From NCBI GenBank assembly GCA_020064725.1, contig JAGTWJ010000017.1, positions 3,038,001 to 3,102,000 on the forward strand: a DNA stretch of 64,000 bases, in the 5' to 3' direction. The notes beneath the pieces are model-generated. The model was not told the DNA's origin. It did not search any database and saw nothing but the letters and a program-made list of their open reading frames with translations. Positions 1-10,866 of the stretch are shown here, piece after piece (within the stretch, counting starts at the first letter, position 1; each line of letters starts with the position of its first letter). The position numbers and the translations under genes are program-made. The DNA comes from Drechslerella dactyloides. Its lineage: Eukaryota; Ascomycota; Orbiliomycetes; Orbiliales; Orbiliaceae.

Positions 1-724
1 GGCGCAAGGTCGCTGAGCTATTAAGCAGTGTCCCCGAGACTAGCTATTAAGCAACAAACTTTCGGGTTTTTGGGGGGGGCTTTTTTTGCGCAACAAAATC
101 AAAGCCTGAGTCGAGACTGACGAAATTCAGGGTCACGGCGGTACCGAACAAACGACACACTTTCTGGGGCCACTTTATACCAGACCGCACTGACATGCTT
201 GCACCTCGTGCGCTCTGGTTTACGAGACCAAGCACATACATATCCCGTTGCTAGTTGGTTGTATCAAGAATTACCACTAACTCATGCAATTTTGAATAAA
301 CGTACCATCTGATCATGCATTTACCAAAATGTCTTGTACAATCCGAGATGCTTACCAGCCGCAACAGACCACAAGCTGGGAATTCACATTTCTTTGCCAT
401 ATATAACTGTACGCGGTATTTTCTCGCGCAGGGGAGATCGACCAAAGGGCTCGAGATCGTTACTACATTCGGCCCTACTTTGATGCATATAAGCGTAGGC
501 TTTGATTGAAAGTCCGGGTTCCCCTGCAGCCTATATTCCGATAATATTAGGCTACGGGTAGAATATGGCACCAATATTTAGACATGTCATTATGTATCAT
601 TACATGCTAACACGGATGAACCCCTCAAGCTCTTTATTACACATATATATCGACATTTTGTTCAATCGTGGACGAACTTGCGAGGAGCAGCTAGCTTACG
701 TGGATTCCCGCGTTCATAATCATC
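1..724. other. Intergenic, no gene seen
   Basis: No reading frame here has a recognisable domain, a credible start context or paired splice sites. A run of eight G followed by a T run lies near 69-87. The stretch ends just after the stop codon of the minus-strand secreted-protein gene, so its right end should hold that gene's 3' UTR. Confidence 0.5.
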
Positions 725-1654
725 TCAGCCATAAGTGATTGTGGTCTTTGAGGCCGCGGTATCAAAAATGACCTTCCCGCACCATTTCCCCGGCCTACAG
801 ACGTCGCTAATATTGACCGTCATGTTCTGTGGGTTCCCTGGCTGCATCGACTGGACACCGATGTAGCCTGCAATATTTTTGGAATCAGGCGACATAGGAT
901 ACTCAAGCGTAAAGTATCCGGGTCTGTCCAGAGAATACGTCAATCTGAAGTATCGGAGCGCCTTGCCGCAGGTTGGAGACATGGGGGTGGAGTCCATAGG
1001 CTCGGCTTTGTCGCACACGTTCCAGAGAATATGGTAGTGTGGTACGTTAGCGGGCGCGTGGTAGGTATACACCATTACGAGTCCCAGCGTGGCCGTCTTG
1101 GCTTTCATGGATAGGTCCCTCCATAGGGGCATGATAGCAGTAGCTGGGACGCAACCTTGGTCTGGTGTTGAACTGCAAGTAGCGGGATCGACAGGAAGAG
1201 GCCTCTCGGGTACGGTTCGCATGCCCTTAGGATCGTCGATCGATATAATTCCATTCATCGAGAACCATGCAACGTTGCTTGTCTTGCCGAATATTGTTAT
1301 GGGAACTTCGAGGTCAACCTTTACCCAAGCGTCGTCGGTATCGTGGACCTCAGCGTCAGTAGTAGCAGAGCTGCTCTGCCAGATATAGGTCGCGTGAGGT
1401 CCCGCTGGGTAGTTTATTGCCGAACAGGAAGCTCTTTGTTAGCGGAATTTTACCCTTATATAGTTCAAATACAGCTGTATAGCATGAACATCAATGGTAC
1501 TGGCATATATAGGGTTTGTTCCTGACTTACGTCCAGCTTTAATGACGGAGTCAGAGCGACTTGGTAGAGCTGCGCTAGTATTAGCAGCTATGAAGAAAGC
1601 AGCAGTTCCCAAGAACACTTCTTTTCGACTGAATAACATTTTGTCGGAGCTCAA
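725..1654 (-). CDS. Small secreted protein, unknown function
   Basis: Two-exon model: 1531-1654 and 725-1404, joined by a 126-nt intron with a GTAAGT donor, a CTAAC branch site and a CAG acceptor; reading phase is kept. It gives about 267 residues. The N terminus (Met1, or Met6 as an alternative start) carries a hydrophobic signal peptide ending near NTSA, so the product is probably secreted. The mature part has six cysteines, enough for three disulfides, and sequons NMT and NIS near the C terminus. A segment with ITIFGKTSNVAWFSMNGIIS followed by a short acidic turn has the look of a beta-sandwich repeat seen in fungal surface proteins, but I cannot name the family. No catalytic motif is visible. 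It lies alone, next to low-complexity DNA. The signal peptide and intron make a real gene likely; function is unknown. Confidence 0.7.
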
Positions 1655-3545
1655 TGAGCAGAATCTAGCGTATGTATGGATATGTGTAGGTAAGTAAATG
1701 TAGATTATTGATGATGAGTTGGCTGGATGACTAGTCTCTTATTACATCCAAGACTTAAAGCAGGATATGTATTGTGTTTATATTGAGGGCTGTTGTCGAG
1801 ATTCTATACAACAATGATATTACTGATATCGTTAATTTATGATATCTCAGATTGCATTGCACGAAGCTTGGCTGCTGAGGCCAGACTTAGGGGAAATGGC
1901 AGTGCATCAATAGGCACCCGCTCTTGTGACCGGAGCGACAGTTATGATTGTTTATAGCAAGGAAGCTGTCGTGAGAGACTGCGTAGATATATCGGTATGC
2001 ACCTGCGTGCGGCTATAGCCTGTATGATCATGTACCGATGTCTCGATTCAATAACCCATATATGGCCATAGCGTTCAGCACTTGGCGCTCCTGAATATAG
2101 GCTATCGAGTAAAATTTCTAGAGTTTCTCATCCGGGTGTGTCGTTACGAATTGTGCGAGCCAGGTACTGCTCAGCAACAGTTCTGCCTAGAGCCAGAACC
2201 GGTCGGTCAAGGATGCTTGCGGATGATTCTTTTCTACTCTTATAGATACGGTCGTATAGGCGTATAGGGCTTCTACATTCATCAATTTCATAATGTAAAA
2301 TACATGAAGCGAATCGATCGATACGCGACCGCAGTTCGAACGTTGTAAGAATTGATCAGGGCTTAGCGAGGCGCTCCTGGGGCCACAGCAGCTTCTTATA
2401 TAGGATTTAGTCTAACGATGACCGGCTGTGGGATCCGGATGTTCCTCCACTTAACCCACGAGTTGTGCTTTCTGCCGTTGAAATGGCTGGCTAGCTGACA
2501 TCAAGTACATGTACTTGATTAATTACGCAATTCATCATTTCGGAGCAAATTCGAGGTCCTGACTTACAGCCTGCAGCTTGCGTCACTCGAATCGCCCAAT
2601 CAATATCATTTACGTCGATCCTCTCTTCGCCAGGTAAAGTATGACAGTCTGGCTAAAAGACAAGGCTTGGTGGAGAATTCAAGAAAAAAAATCGCGAAGA
2701 GGACAAGGGATATTATTTTTGAGGCATTTCATAATATGATAATCATGCTATAACACCAGGGTCACTAATCTTATTATAACCACCTAACTGGCTTCCTAGT
2801 TGGCCATGGCTCATAAGAAAGCATTTTTTGAGCATTATGTCAATGCCGATTGGCCAGTAGGAAAAGTTGTATTCAGCTACCCAAAGAGCTGATTTTATTC
2901 TCAATAGCAGTATATGCTATCAATATATCTTCGGAAGCGCTCGAAACCCGCAACGGTTGGACCTCACGTACCTCTAGAGAGATATAAGATATTGGGGTTG
3001 TCAAGACCAATAGAGTTTCGGTTCGGCCCGCTCGCCCAGAGATTGTGTCAATATTAAGTTTGAATTAAGTAAACGGCGCGGAGTACCGTACCTGCAGCGC
3101 ACAGGGCCTAGACCAGTTTAATCAAAGATGGAAAACCATACGGTCTTTCACGAATTGCGATACTATTACCACCAGCCTACGGACGAGGAAGATTCTGCGA
3201 TCGAGAGCAATATGGCCCACATCGATATAATTAGCGCTGACATATGGCGGACTTGAATTGAAAAAGGGAAAACAAGTACACATCGATGTCTTTAGCTAAT
3301 GAATTCATAGGGACAACATATATCACACAAGAGATTTATATGAGCGGGCCGACGATGACTTGATGGATTGCAGGGCGGCGCTCCACATGATTTGAGGCAA
3401 ACCGGCATCTTATTTCCACTTGACTAGAAGATATTTGCTGTGCTGGCTCAATATTTCGAATGGCAACTTCGCATAGATCCTCTAGGCTAATTTTGTTGAC
3501 TAAACAAGGCCATGGGGTACGAATAGATCCGTCTTGACCACCTTA
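1655..3545. other. Gene-poor AT-leaning intergenic
   Basis: About 1.9 kb rich in TpA steps and short palindromes such as GATATC. Only short frames occur and none shows a domain. The left end should hold the promoter of the minus-strand secreted-protein gene. The rest could be the remains of an old RIP-mutated element, but I found no repeat partner inside the window to show this. Confidence 0.4.
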
Positions 3546-5544
3546 CTAATTAGGAAACCGTCTTTCCCACTCGCATTCTGCCTCTAGCATATCTAACCTA
3601 GGGCTCCATAGCTTTGCTTCCTGCAAACTTGCTTTTCTAGGTGCCGCCGGGCCGGCGGTCAGCAAATTGATAGAGAATAAGTTCTCAGGCCAACCAGAGG
3701 CTGCTCGATAAGGTTCTCCGTAGCCAAACATCAGGAGGAGCTGGCCTGTAGTTCGAGATGGAGGGAAATATTCGTTCATGAGGCATTTCAATAGAGTTTC
3801 CTCGATAAGGAAAGGTGCATGATCGTCTTTGGCAAGGATCCTTTCGCGTGTTAAAATTCGCAAGAGTCTCAAACTATCCAACTATTTTGTGGACATCGCG
3901 TAAATGTTAACAGTCGTTAGTAGTCAGTAGGGCATGGGCAAACAACAGATATATGGGTCTAAAGACTTACACGGGGAAGGGAGGATATCATTTCCGGATC
4001 AAACGGAATAGCCAGTTGGTCCAGTTTCTTGAAATCTGCAATATTAAACTCGGGCGAGAATATGTATTTATTCTCTTGTGTCGGCATGTTCTCGATATCG
4101 TCTATATTCAACGGTGGTTTTGGAGAGGGCCTGCACTTAAGCCATAAATACTCGAGACTGTCTTTGTGCGGTCTCATGGCTGCTTTACTCGGTGACAGTC
4201 CTGGCTGGAGGAGATTCAGATGTAGCTTTCGCAAGGGCCCGATGTGCACAAGGGCGTGGTTTAGTGATTCCACTTGTCTTACGTCGTCCAGCCGTAGGTG
4301 GGTGAGGTTCCACATGTTAGAGATATTCTCACTGGACATTCTCAATGTCATACCTTTGAGGATACGGGTCACGGGGTGCACTATCTCAAACTTGCGAAGG
4401 TTGTGTAGGTCAAACACCTCTCCCCAGTTCATGTCGAAGGCTTCGTGTACGATCAAAGCATCAAGACAGACATTGACAAGATGAGGAGCAGGACTGAAGC
4501 CAAGTGTAGCGTCATCCCGGCTCAAGGCTCGGAATAGTGACTTGAGACCATTGACATCCGCTTCGTTTGAGAACGCTCCCCTTGGCTCATGTCTTGTGGG
4601 TTGAAAATGGAGGCGCAGCGACTGGAGCCTTTCGCGTTTGCTATGTAAGATTTGCTCTACGTAGCATACTCTCTTTGGCTGAATATGCGTGATCTCTAAC
4701 GTTGTTACTGCCGCGAGCGAGATAATGTGGTTTCGTTGCTCTTCAGACACAGGCGCTGGTAGTTTTAGACGACTGAGCTTCTGTTGGGCCGGGAAGTATC
4801 TCGTTGGCAGATCGAGTACGAAATAATCTAATCTGGGTATTCAACAACTGGTTAGCTTGCATTTTCATAACTCTATACCGGTCGCTAACTAGCTTTCGAA
4901 GTCGGATACGGAAGTTCAGAAATCCGATCAATTCTAACTTACGATAGGGACAGCAGTTGATTCGGCGCAAGGCGGTCGAAGAAGCACATGAGAAAGGCCG
5001 ATACCGGATTCCGATTACTGGGGACCGAAGTATTGAACGTGTAGGGATCGTTCTTGAGGAAAGGCACATGTTCAATATTGAGCTGCCGGATATGCTGGAA
5101 CGATCTGTGATTGGGATAGATGATGGATGCGAAGAATTCGGGGTCGATCGCCTGCGCCGGGGTGTATACAAACGTTACGGATCGGTGGAGTTCGACGGTT
5201 GCAACCTGGCTGATTGCTTTATTCGTGAGGCAGAGAGATAATACGTCGTGGTCCTGGGGAGCGTCATTGCAGCGACGGCCGATGTTCACGAGTTAGCCCG
5301 ACTGCTTGTAGCTTGGAGCGGCAATATATCTTGGAAATCCAGGATATTGAGACGTCAGGATGCCGGATGAAGCAGCGCCCACCAAAAGCCACTAGGTGGT
5401 TGGGTTTGTACATGTTGATTGCGAGATGTCGGGGATAGGACTTAGACAGACAGAGAGATAGCAAAGACATTGGATCAGGATTTCTCGTGGAATCGTATCC
5501 AGAGCTAGAGCTGCTGCATCTGCCCTTTGCTGTGACGTATGCAT
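3546..5544 (-). CDS. F-box protein, LRR-like C-terminal region
   Basis: Four-exon model: 5452-5544, 4943-5253, 3971-4832 and 3546-3881. Introns have GTCTGT, GTAAGT and GTAAGT donors and all phases agree; 533 residues. Residues about 18-50 form an F-box: IPREILIQCLCYLS in exon 1 runs directly into DHDVLSLCLTNKAIS in exon 2, the standard pattern. F-box proteins bind Skp1 and bring substrates to SCF ubiquitin ligases. The remainder has repeated hydrophobic periodicity (LRKFEI, LTHLRLDDV, LRKLHLNL), consistent with divergent leucine-rich repeats as substrate-binding part. Frame stays open upstream without ATG, so the first in-frame ATG was taken as start; an upstream coding exon is possible. Divergent from the tandem-family copy A. 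The substrate cannot be inferred. Confidence 0.8.
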
Positions 5545-6046
5545 GTCGGTTGGTGGGCGTGATGGTAGGCCAGATACCACGTCTTCCACCACAGGTGTCA
5601 GCCGAGTCAGGCGCTCTGCAATGCCCGAGATTTGGGCTTGGCCAGGACCGTGTGGAAGCTAATCGTGTGAAACCTAAGGAAGTACTGACTCTTGATAGTT
5701 GAGATCACGTGACGGGTTTGGTAGAGTATATAATGCCTGCCGATGCGAAGTCAGCTCGCTAGCTCATGATCTTCTCTACAATATCCTCGCCCCTATCCTG
5801 CTGGAAGTTTGAGAAGTTGAACTCAAGTGACCTTTCAGATCCGCAATCTCCACGTGCCTTCTGCTTTGTAAGGTCCCACCATCATAACGTTCCCACCTGA
5901 ATAATCCGGAAGTATAGCGTAGCGCATATGCAAATGCGCAAACCTACGCGGCTGACCCTCGCCTGCCCCTCACCTTCCCGTTCTGTACAGCCTGCAGCCT
6001 GTCTTGAAACTAACGCCAGAACATGTAGCAGTGCAGTGTCCAGAGG
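5545..6046. promoter_or_regulatory. Divergent promoter: F-box gene and family copy A
   Basis: About 500 nt separate the starts of the minus-strand F-box gene and plus-strand copy A. A TATA-like GTATATAATG lies at about 5725-5734, better placed for copy A. Further motifs were not assigned. If the F-box gene has an upstream coding exon, the promoter would be shorter. Confidence 0.35.
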
Positions 6047-7137
6047 ATGGCTGCTGTGGGAGGCAACGCAAGCTTGCATAGGATTATCCCAAATCCTCCG
6101 CCGCCAACGCCGGAAGAACGACGGGCCAAAAAGATAAATTCTTTCAAATTGCACATCGAGGATTTCAATGACCCAAAAGTTGCCAGCCAATTGCCAAGCG
6201 CCTACAAAAAGTCACTAGAAACGGGTCTCAAGGCTTGGGAGGATGGGGAGGCTCATTGGATCGACGGCCATGCCTACCTCTGGGGGCCAGAAGGATTGAT
6301 CGCACAGGGCACTATCGAGGAAATCCGTGAGATCCACCGCGGTTATACGTCGAGCGGTAACCGTGATTACCATGCCGATAGGGTGAGTCGTCAATCCTCC
6401 GAAAATTCTAGGGACCTTTGCGGGACGTATTATATACTTAAGTACCTATATAAGTATATGTTTGGGATCCCTATGGGGTTCAAAGGTTCCCAAAGACTTT
6501 ACTCCGCCTATAGCATTTAACACGATAATATGATTGACAGCAGGGCCCAAGGCTAACGTATAGATCTAAAACGCCAATAGTGCCTCAATACGTTTCTCCA
6601 GCAACAAACATCTACAATGTACAATGTGCAAGCTCCGCTCAGCAATTAGGTAAGCCGCGCCTTGACGAGAGTCTTTTGCAATTGCCTTTGAGCCTCCAGC
6701 TAACTCCAATCATCTTGATTGCATTCCCGAAGTATTGGCTGGCTTTGAGCAACGATACGGACATTAACAATGCAGTCTCATTGGGGTTTCTATACGACAC
6801 TGGAGCAACCACCCCGCTAATTTACGAATCAGATCAAATCGCACTGAATTTGCAGATTGAAGGTAGAGAGGATGTCGAGCTGGCTGGGGGGTTTAGCACG
6901 AGGCTCCCTTGGGTGTTTGCTAGCGTATGGATGTGCGATTCGCAGGGCGTTCCTTGCAACCAACCCCCGGTCCGCCGAGATGGGGTGGAATTCATTGTTG
7001 CTCCTGGCGTGGGAGGTGTGGCGGGCCATCGTCTCTCCTGTACGATAGATGTCATGGCGTACACCGGCTCGCGACCGAATGGGACTCGAGCTTATAGCGA
7101 TGTCCGTCAAGGTGTGAGGAGGTTTCTTCAGGGTTGA
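6047..7137 (+). CDS. Tandem family copy A: N-domain plus DTGA domain
   Basis: Not a family I recognise. Exon 1 (6047-6382, 112 codons, donor GTGAGT) encodes a proline stretch and a conserved domain with LPSAYKKSLETGLKAWEDGE, then GHAYLWGPEGLIAQGTIEE. The last exon (6733-7137) encodes a second domain with FLYDTGATTPLIY, resembling the active-site loop of retropepsin-type aspartic proteases (D-T/S-G), and ends YTGSRPNGTRAYSD then RRFLQG. Both begin in phase 0. Between them, 6581-6649 is a 69-nt exon-like piece with good splice sites whose last codon is TAG. Skipping it gives a continuous 246-residue protein; including it truncates the protein after exon 2. No signal peptide or membrane segment is seen. 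This is the only copy with both domains undamaged. Protease activity is inferred from one motif only. Confidence 0.6.
6581..6649 (+). other. TAG-terminated cassette exon of copy A
   Basis: Flanked by an ATAG acceptor and a GTAAGC donor. Read in phase 0 it aligns with the equivalent pieces of copies B (8575-8637) and C (10804-10866); differences between A and B are often in third positions. All three are multiples of three and all end in TAG directly before the donor. It could be a poison exon, the true end of a short isoform, or a readthrough site. Confidence 0.45.
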
Positions 7138-7640
7138 TCTTGCCTGTCATTTTCAGTTTTGTCGTGTCTCCGAGGTTTTGATGCCTCATTCTTCCTTCTC
7201 CCTCCTTCTCCCTCTCCCCACCTTTCGTCTCGCCACCTTCTTCACAGATGCCACCCATTGCGCCGTGTCCAATACTTCGCCTACTATAGCACAGACGCTC
7301 GCCTTTTCTTCCATTTCTTGCTCATGTCATGTCATGCCATATGCCACATATGTACTAAAAGGAGCCTATAGCCATCATCTAGGTAGACAATCTAAATCTT
7401 TCTGTTGATAAAACCCTGCCTAGCTATAAACTTACTTTGACATTCCGCACCCTAGAATTTTGTCCTGTACGGTATCCCAGACTATCGACGCATTAAGTTC
7501 ACCGGGAATAGAAAAACAATCATTACGACATCGATGGAGTAATAAGCTTTCGTCCATCTGCTCGTCACTATTCAAACATCCAAAAAATATTAAATAATTC
7601 GATGTATATCAGTGTTTAATTGTAACGCTGGATCAACGTA
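7138..7640 (+). repeat. 3' flank of copy A, direct repeat with 9094-9580
   Basis: Contains no gene. It is a diverged direct repeat of the sequence after copy B. Both have a pyrimidine-rich tract after the stop, then CAGATGCCACC, then GACATTCCGCA, then ACAATCATTACGA and GAGCTTTCGTCC or AAGCTTTCGTCC. The duplicated unit therefore spans the gene and about 0.45 kb of 3' flank. Confidence 0.75.
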
Positions 7641-7995
7641 CCGAAATAGAAGTTGCCCTTTGAGGTTAGTCTAGTCTCAGGCAAGTCTAGCCTCGAGACG
7701 AAGGTTACTTAGTCTCAGTTGACCATCACAAAGGAAAACGCAACGTACTCATCCAATATATCGCCCTGTACTATCAACTTCGAGCCTCTGCTCTGCGATC
7801 GTAATCGGTGCTTAGAATCCAAAAGGAACAGATTTAATATATTATTCCGTCTTATCTTAATTATTAAAATAAATATATAAATAAAGTTTAGAAATAATAA
7901 AGTAAATATTAAAACTAGGCTAGTAATTTATATTTTAGATACTAGAATCAAATCGGAGCCACCACCAACCAACAAACAACTACACAAAACATCTC
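7641..7995 (+). pseudogene. RIP-like relic of a fourth family copy (5' part)
   Basis: Aligns with the upstream and N-terminal coding region of copy C (10040-10345). Shared landmarks are CTCTGCTCTGCGATCG, AATCGGTGCT, AGAATCCAAAA, GATTTAATA and, at the right end, CCACCACCAACCAAC. Between about 7845 and 7940 it differs from copy C almost only by C-to-T and G-to-A changes, many at CpA/TpG, so the ATG is lost and the stretch is extremely AT-rich. That is the signature of repeat-induced point mutation. The relic stops where copy B begins, so it is truncated as well as mutated. Confidence 0.75.
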
Positions 7996-8019
7996 TTATC
8001 GACGACCTTTTGCCTTGAT

Positions 8020-9093
8020 ATGAAAGCAGACAACACCGACAGACAGTACGCAATGGCCAGCTCACGCTCCCCTGCGGACCCAGCAGCAGAAGAAGACCTC
8101 GTTCCCGGCTCTCTCAAATGGGCCGAAAGGCAGATGGAAATCAATATCCCCAAGATAGGAGCTCGAAAAATCATCGATCCGCCGCCGCCCACCGCTGAAA
8201 AACGGCGTGAATATAAGGTCTTTGAACTCAAGTCTCTCATCGAAGGCTTCGGTAAAGATGGAATGACCCTGATTAAGCCGCTGCCTGACACTTATAAAGC
8301 ATCAATGGAAGTTGCATTGCGGGCGTGGGAGAACAAAGGGGTAGATTGGGTTGATGGCCAAGCTTACCTCTGGAGTCCCAAGGAATGCTTGCGCAAGGTA
8401 GCATTGAAGAGGTGGAGGGCCTCCACCATGAGTACACATTTAACAACATCATGGACTACCACGTCGATCGCGTGAGTCACCATTTGTTTTTATGCTCAAA
8501 GGGGGTTTGCTATCCTCTTACTGCAATGTTGATATTGGTGAGCCCAGGCTGATGTTCCGGCCTGAAAATACCAGTGTCGCGTCTACTACCAACTGCGGCA
8601 AACTGGTACGATGGACCTTCGAGCTCCTTGCAATTAGGTACGTCCTGGTGAGCCTTTGTGATCGAATCCTAAATTCTTGACTAATGATAGTCGCCTCCCC
8701 ATAGTGCTGGCAAGCGCTAGGCTCCAACACGAACCCCAATAATGCTATCGCTCTGCCGTTCCTGTATGACACAGGCGCGGAAGTTCCGTTGATCCTTGAG
8801 GCCGACGCGTTGGCTCTCAACCTCAGGGAAAAGGCGAAATTATGTGCGGCCTCGCTGGTGGTGCTTCGATCCTCCGACCTTACGTTGAGGCCACCGTCTT
8901 TCTCTGTGATTCCAATGGTGTTGTCTGTACCCAACCGGCAAGATGGCTCCATAATGTGAAATTCACGGTCGCTCCCACGGGGACCCGTATTTCCTGCAAC
9001 ATCGATTGGCTAGCATACACCGGATCACGACCAGACGGAACTAGGGCGTACAGTGACACCAGAACGGGTGTCAGGAGGTTCCTCCAGGGTTAA
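8020..9093 (+). pseudogene. Tandem family copy B, two frameshifts
   Basis: Same exon plan as copy A: 8020-8471, cassette 8575-8637 (ends TAG, donor GTACGT), last exon 8705-9093. The N-domain (PPPPTAEKRREYKVFELK, then AYLWSPK) and DTGA domain (FLYDTGAEVPLILEAD) are clear. Two single-base losses break it. Near 8384 the frame of YLWSPK must shift to reach GMLAQGSIEEVEGLHHEY before the GTGAGT donor. Near 8835 the frame after ALALNLREKAK must shift to reach CGLAGGASILRPY; the segment is 29 nt here and 30 nt in copy A. The C terminus AYTGSRPDGTRAYSD and RRFLQG is intact. Two independent frameshifts make a pseudogene much likelier than a sequencing error. Confidence 0.75.
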
Positions 9094-9580
9094 TTCGCGT
9101 GTTTTGTTGCCTATATCCCTCCTTCCTTCCCCCTCTCCCTGCTTTCACCTCGCCTTCTTCTTCACCTTAATGCAGATGCCACCCCGTTGCGTGGTCCAAT
9201 GCCCGATAGTTATGATGGTGCGGATGTCTCTATAACGTGGACGCACGCCTTTTTTTTTCTGTTCTTTTGCCCATGTCGTGTTACGCCATATTCCTCCTAC
9301 AAATGTACTTCTAAGAAGCCTGCAACCACCATAGTTAGACGATCCATCCGTTCCTGCTGGCCAAAATCTGTCTAGTTATAAGCTCACTCTGACATTCCGC
9401 ATCTCAGATTTGTTTGCCTCTACGAGATCCGAGATTATCTACTCAGTAAGCTCACAAAGGGTAGAAGAACAATCATTACGATGGAGCAATGAGCTTTCGT
9501 CCGTCTGCTCGTCGCTATTCAAGAAACCCCGGGAAGTGTACGGGTTTAATGTTAACACTAGATCCATCGGTTTCTTCCAT
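9094..9580 (+). repeat. 3' flank of copy B, direct repeat with 7138-7640
   Basis: No gene. Diverged partner of the 3' flank of copy A; landmarks are given there. Beyond about 9580 similarity fades into unique sequence up to about 10040, in which I see nothing else. Confidence 0.7.
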
Positions 9581-10186
9581 ACGCGGTACGTACGCGGATC
9601 ATGTATTATAATTCGGGCCAGCCAGATGTTAGATCTTGCGTATATAGAGACTCTTAGACGATTCATGTGCACGATATCGTACGATCTAGCTAGGCACAGC
9701 TGCAGATCTATAAAGCTGCTTCAATCTAGACTGATCAGTTGACATATGAATAACTTATATAACGAGTAATATGGGTAACGAATAATAAGAGAGATCTCAA
9801 GATCAAGAGTCTGGCTCACGAGTTAGCCTAGACTAGTGCGATAATATCGACGCATACACTACCGTCAGTGATCGACGGCCAGCCTCTTCGTTGAGCTCTT
9901 GGAGGTGAGCACTTGATCCCGAGAGCGCTAGGGGTAGATCCATCTATATCCTCATTCAGCATTCAATATGATTAACACAGCTTCCACTGCAAGGTTCGTC
10001 CTGTTCGCGGACATTCCAGCACCATGAGGCAGCAAATAATCAAATCGGCTGTAACGAGATGGAAATTGCCTTTATAGTCTGGGAGCGTCGCTGCCAATAG
10101 AAAACACAACTTGCCCAACACACCATCCTGTGCCATCAACTTCCGGCTTCTGCTCTGCGATCGGAATCGGTGCTCAGAATCCAAAA
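9581..10186. other. Intergenic between copies B and C
   Basis: No supported coding sequence. The last 150 nt before copy C match the region before the RIP relic (7641-7825), so the duplicated unit includes 5' flank as well. Confidence 0.5.
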
Positions 10187-10866
10187 ATGGCGGATTTAAT
10201 ACATCGTCCTGTCTCGCCTCAATCAATGGAGCAAATACATGAACAGAGTGTAAAAATAATGAAGCAAATGTTTAAATTGGGCTTGCAGTTTACACCTTGG
10301 AGTCTGGAATCAGGGCCGCCACCAACCAACGAACAGCTACGAGTTTTCCAGATCAACAATTTCAAAATGCAAATAGAGAACTTCGATGGCTGTACTTTCC
10401 CCGCTCATTTACGTTTACCCGATGCTTATAAAAAGTCATTGGAAACAGCATTGAAGGCCTGGGAGAACGGTGATGTCGATTGGATTGAGGGACATGCCTA
10501 CCTATGGGGTCCAGATGGCCTAGTGGCGAGTGGGACTATTGCGGATATGGAAAACATTCATCGCCAGTACTGTCTGAACAATATTCGAGAATATTGTGTC
10601 GATTCTGTGAGTTACATTTTACGATTGCAGTCTTCTTATCAAGGCAAGAGCCCGAATGGATTCAACCTGGTCAGATTACTTAACTACAGTCGTATCCGTC
10701 GGCAGTTTGCGCTGTCAAGAACCCCCGAAGCTTGCCTTTCCTTTAGAGTGTTGTTCGACACCATTTAGACCAACGCTGACATGGAACGCTAATATATTAA
10801 TAGTGCCACATATATCGCCAGTAGCGGTAGACTGCTGCAGTATACTCCATCCCAAACATTCGTTAG
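10187..10866 (+). pseudogene. Tandem family copy C, N-domain only
   Basis: The first exon (10187-10606, 140 codons, donor GTGAGT) is open and encodes the N-domain: LPDAYKKSLETALKAWENGD, then GHAYLWGPDGLVASGTIAD. The cassette (10804-10866) lies after an ATAG acceptor but has two extra TAG codons besides the conserved terminal one. Downstream, no DTGA domain can be found in any frame up to about 10990. The copy is therefore truncated. An unspliced transcript could still yield an N-domain protein extended by about 50 residues to a stop at 10768, so expression of the N-domain alone is possible. Confidence 0.65.

Noticed and set aside
6580..7137. Continuous frame across cassette and last exon of copy A, read without the second intron
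   Set aside because: The reading of the cassette in that frame is not phase-compatible with exon 1, and the homologous stretch in copy B has a stop right after the donor, so an intron is more likely.
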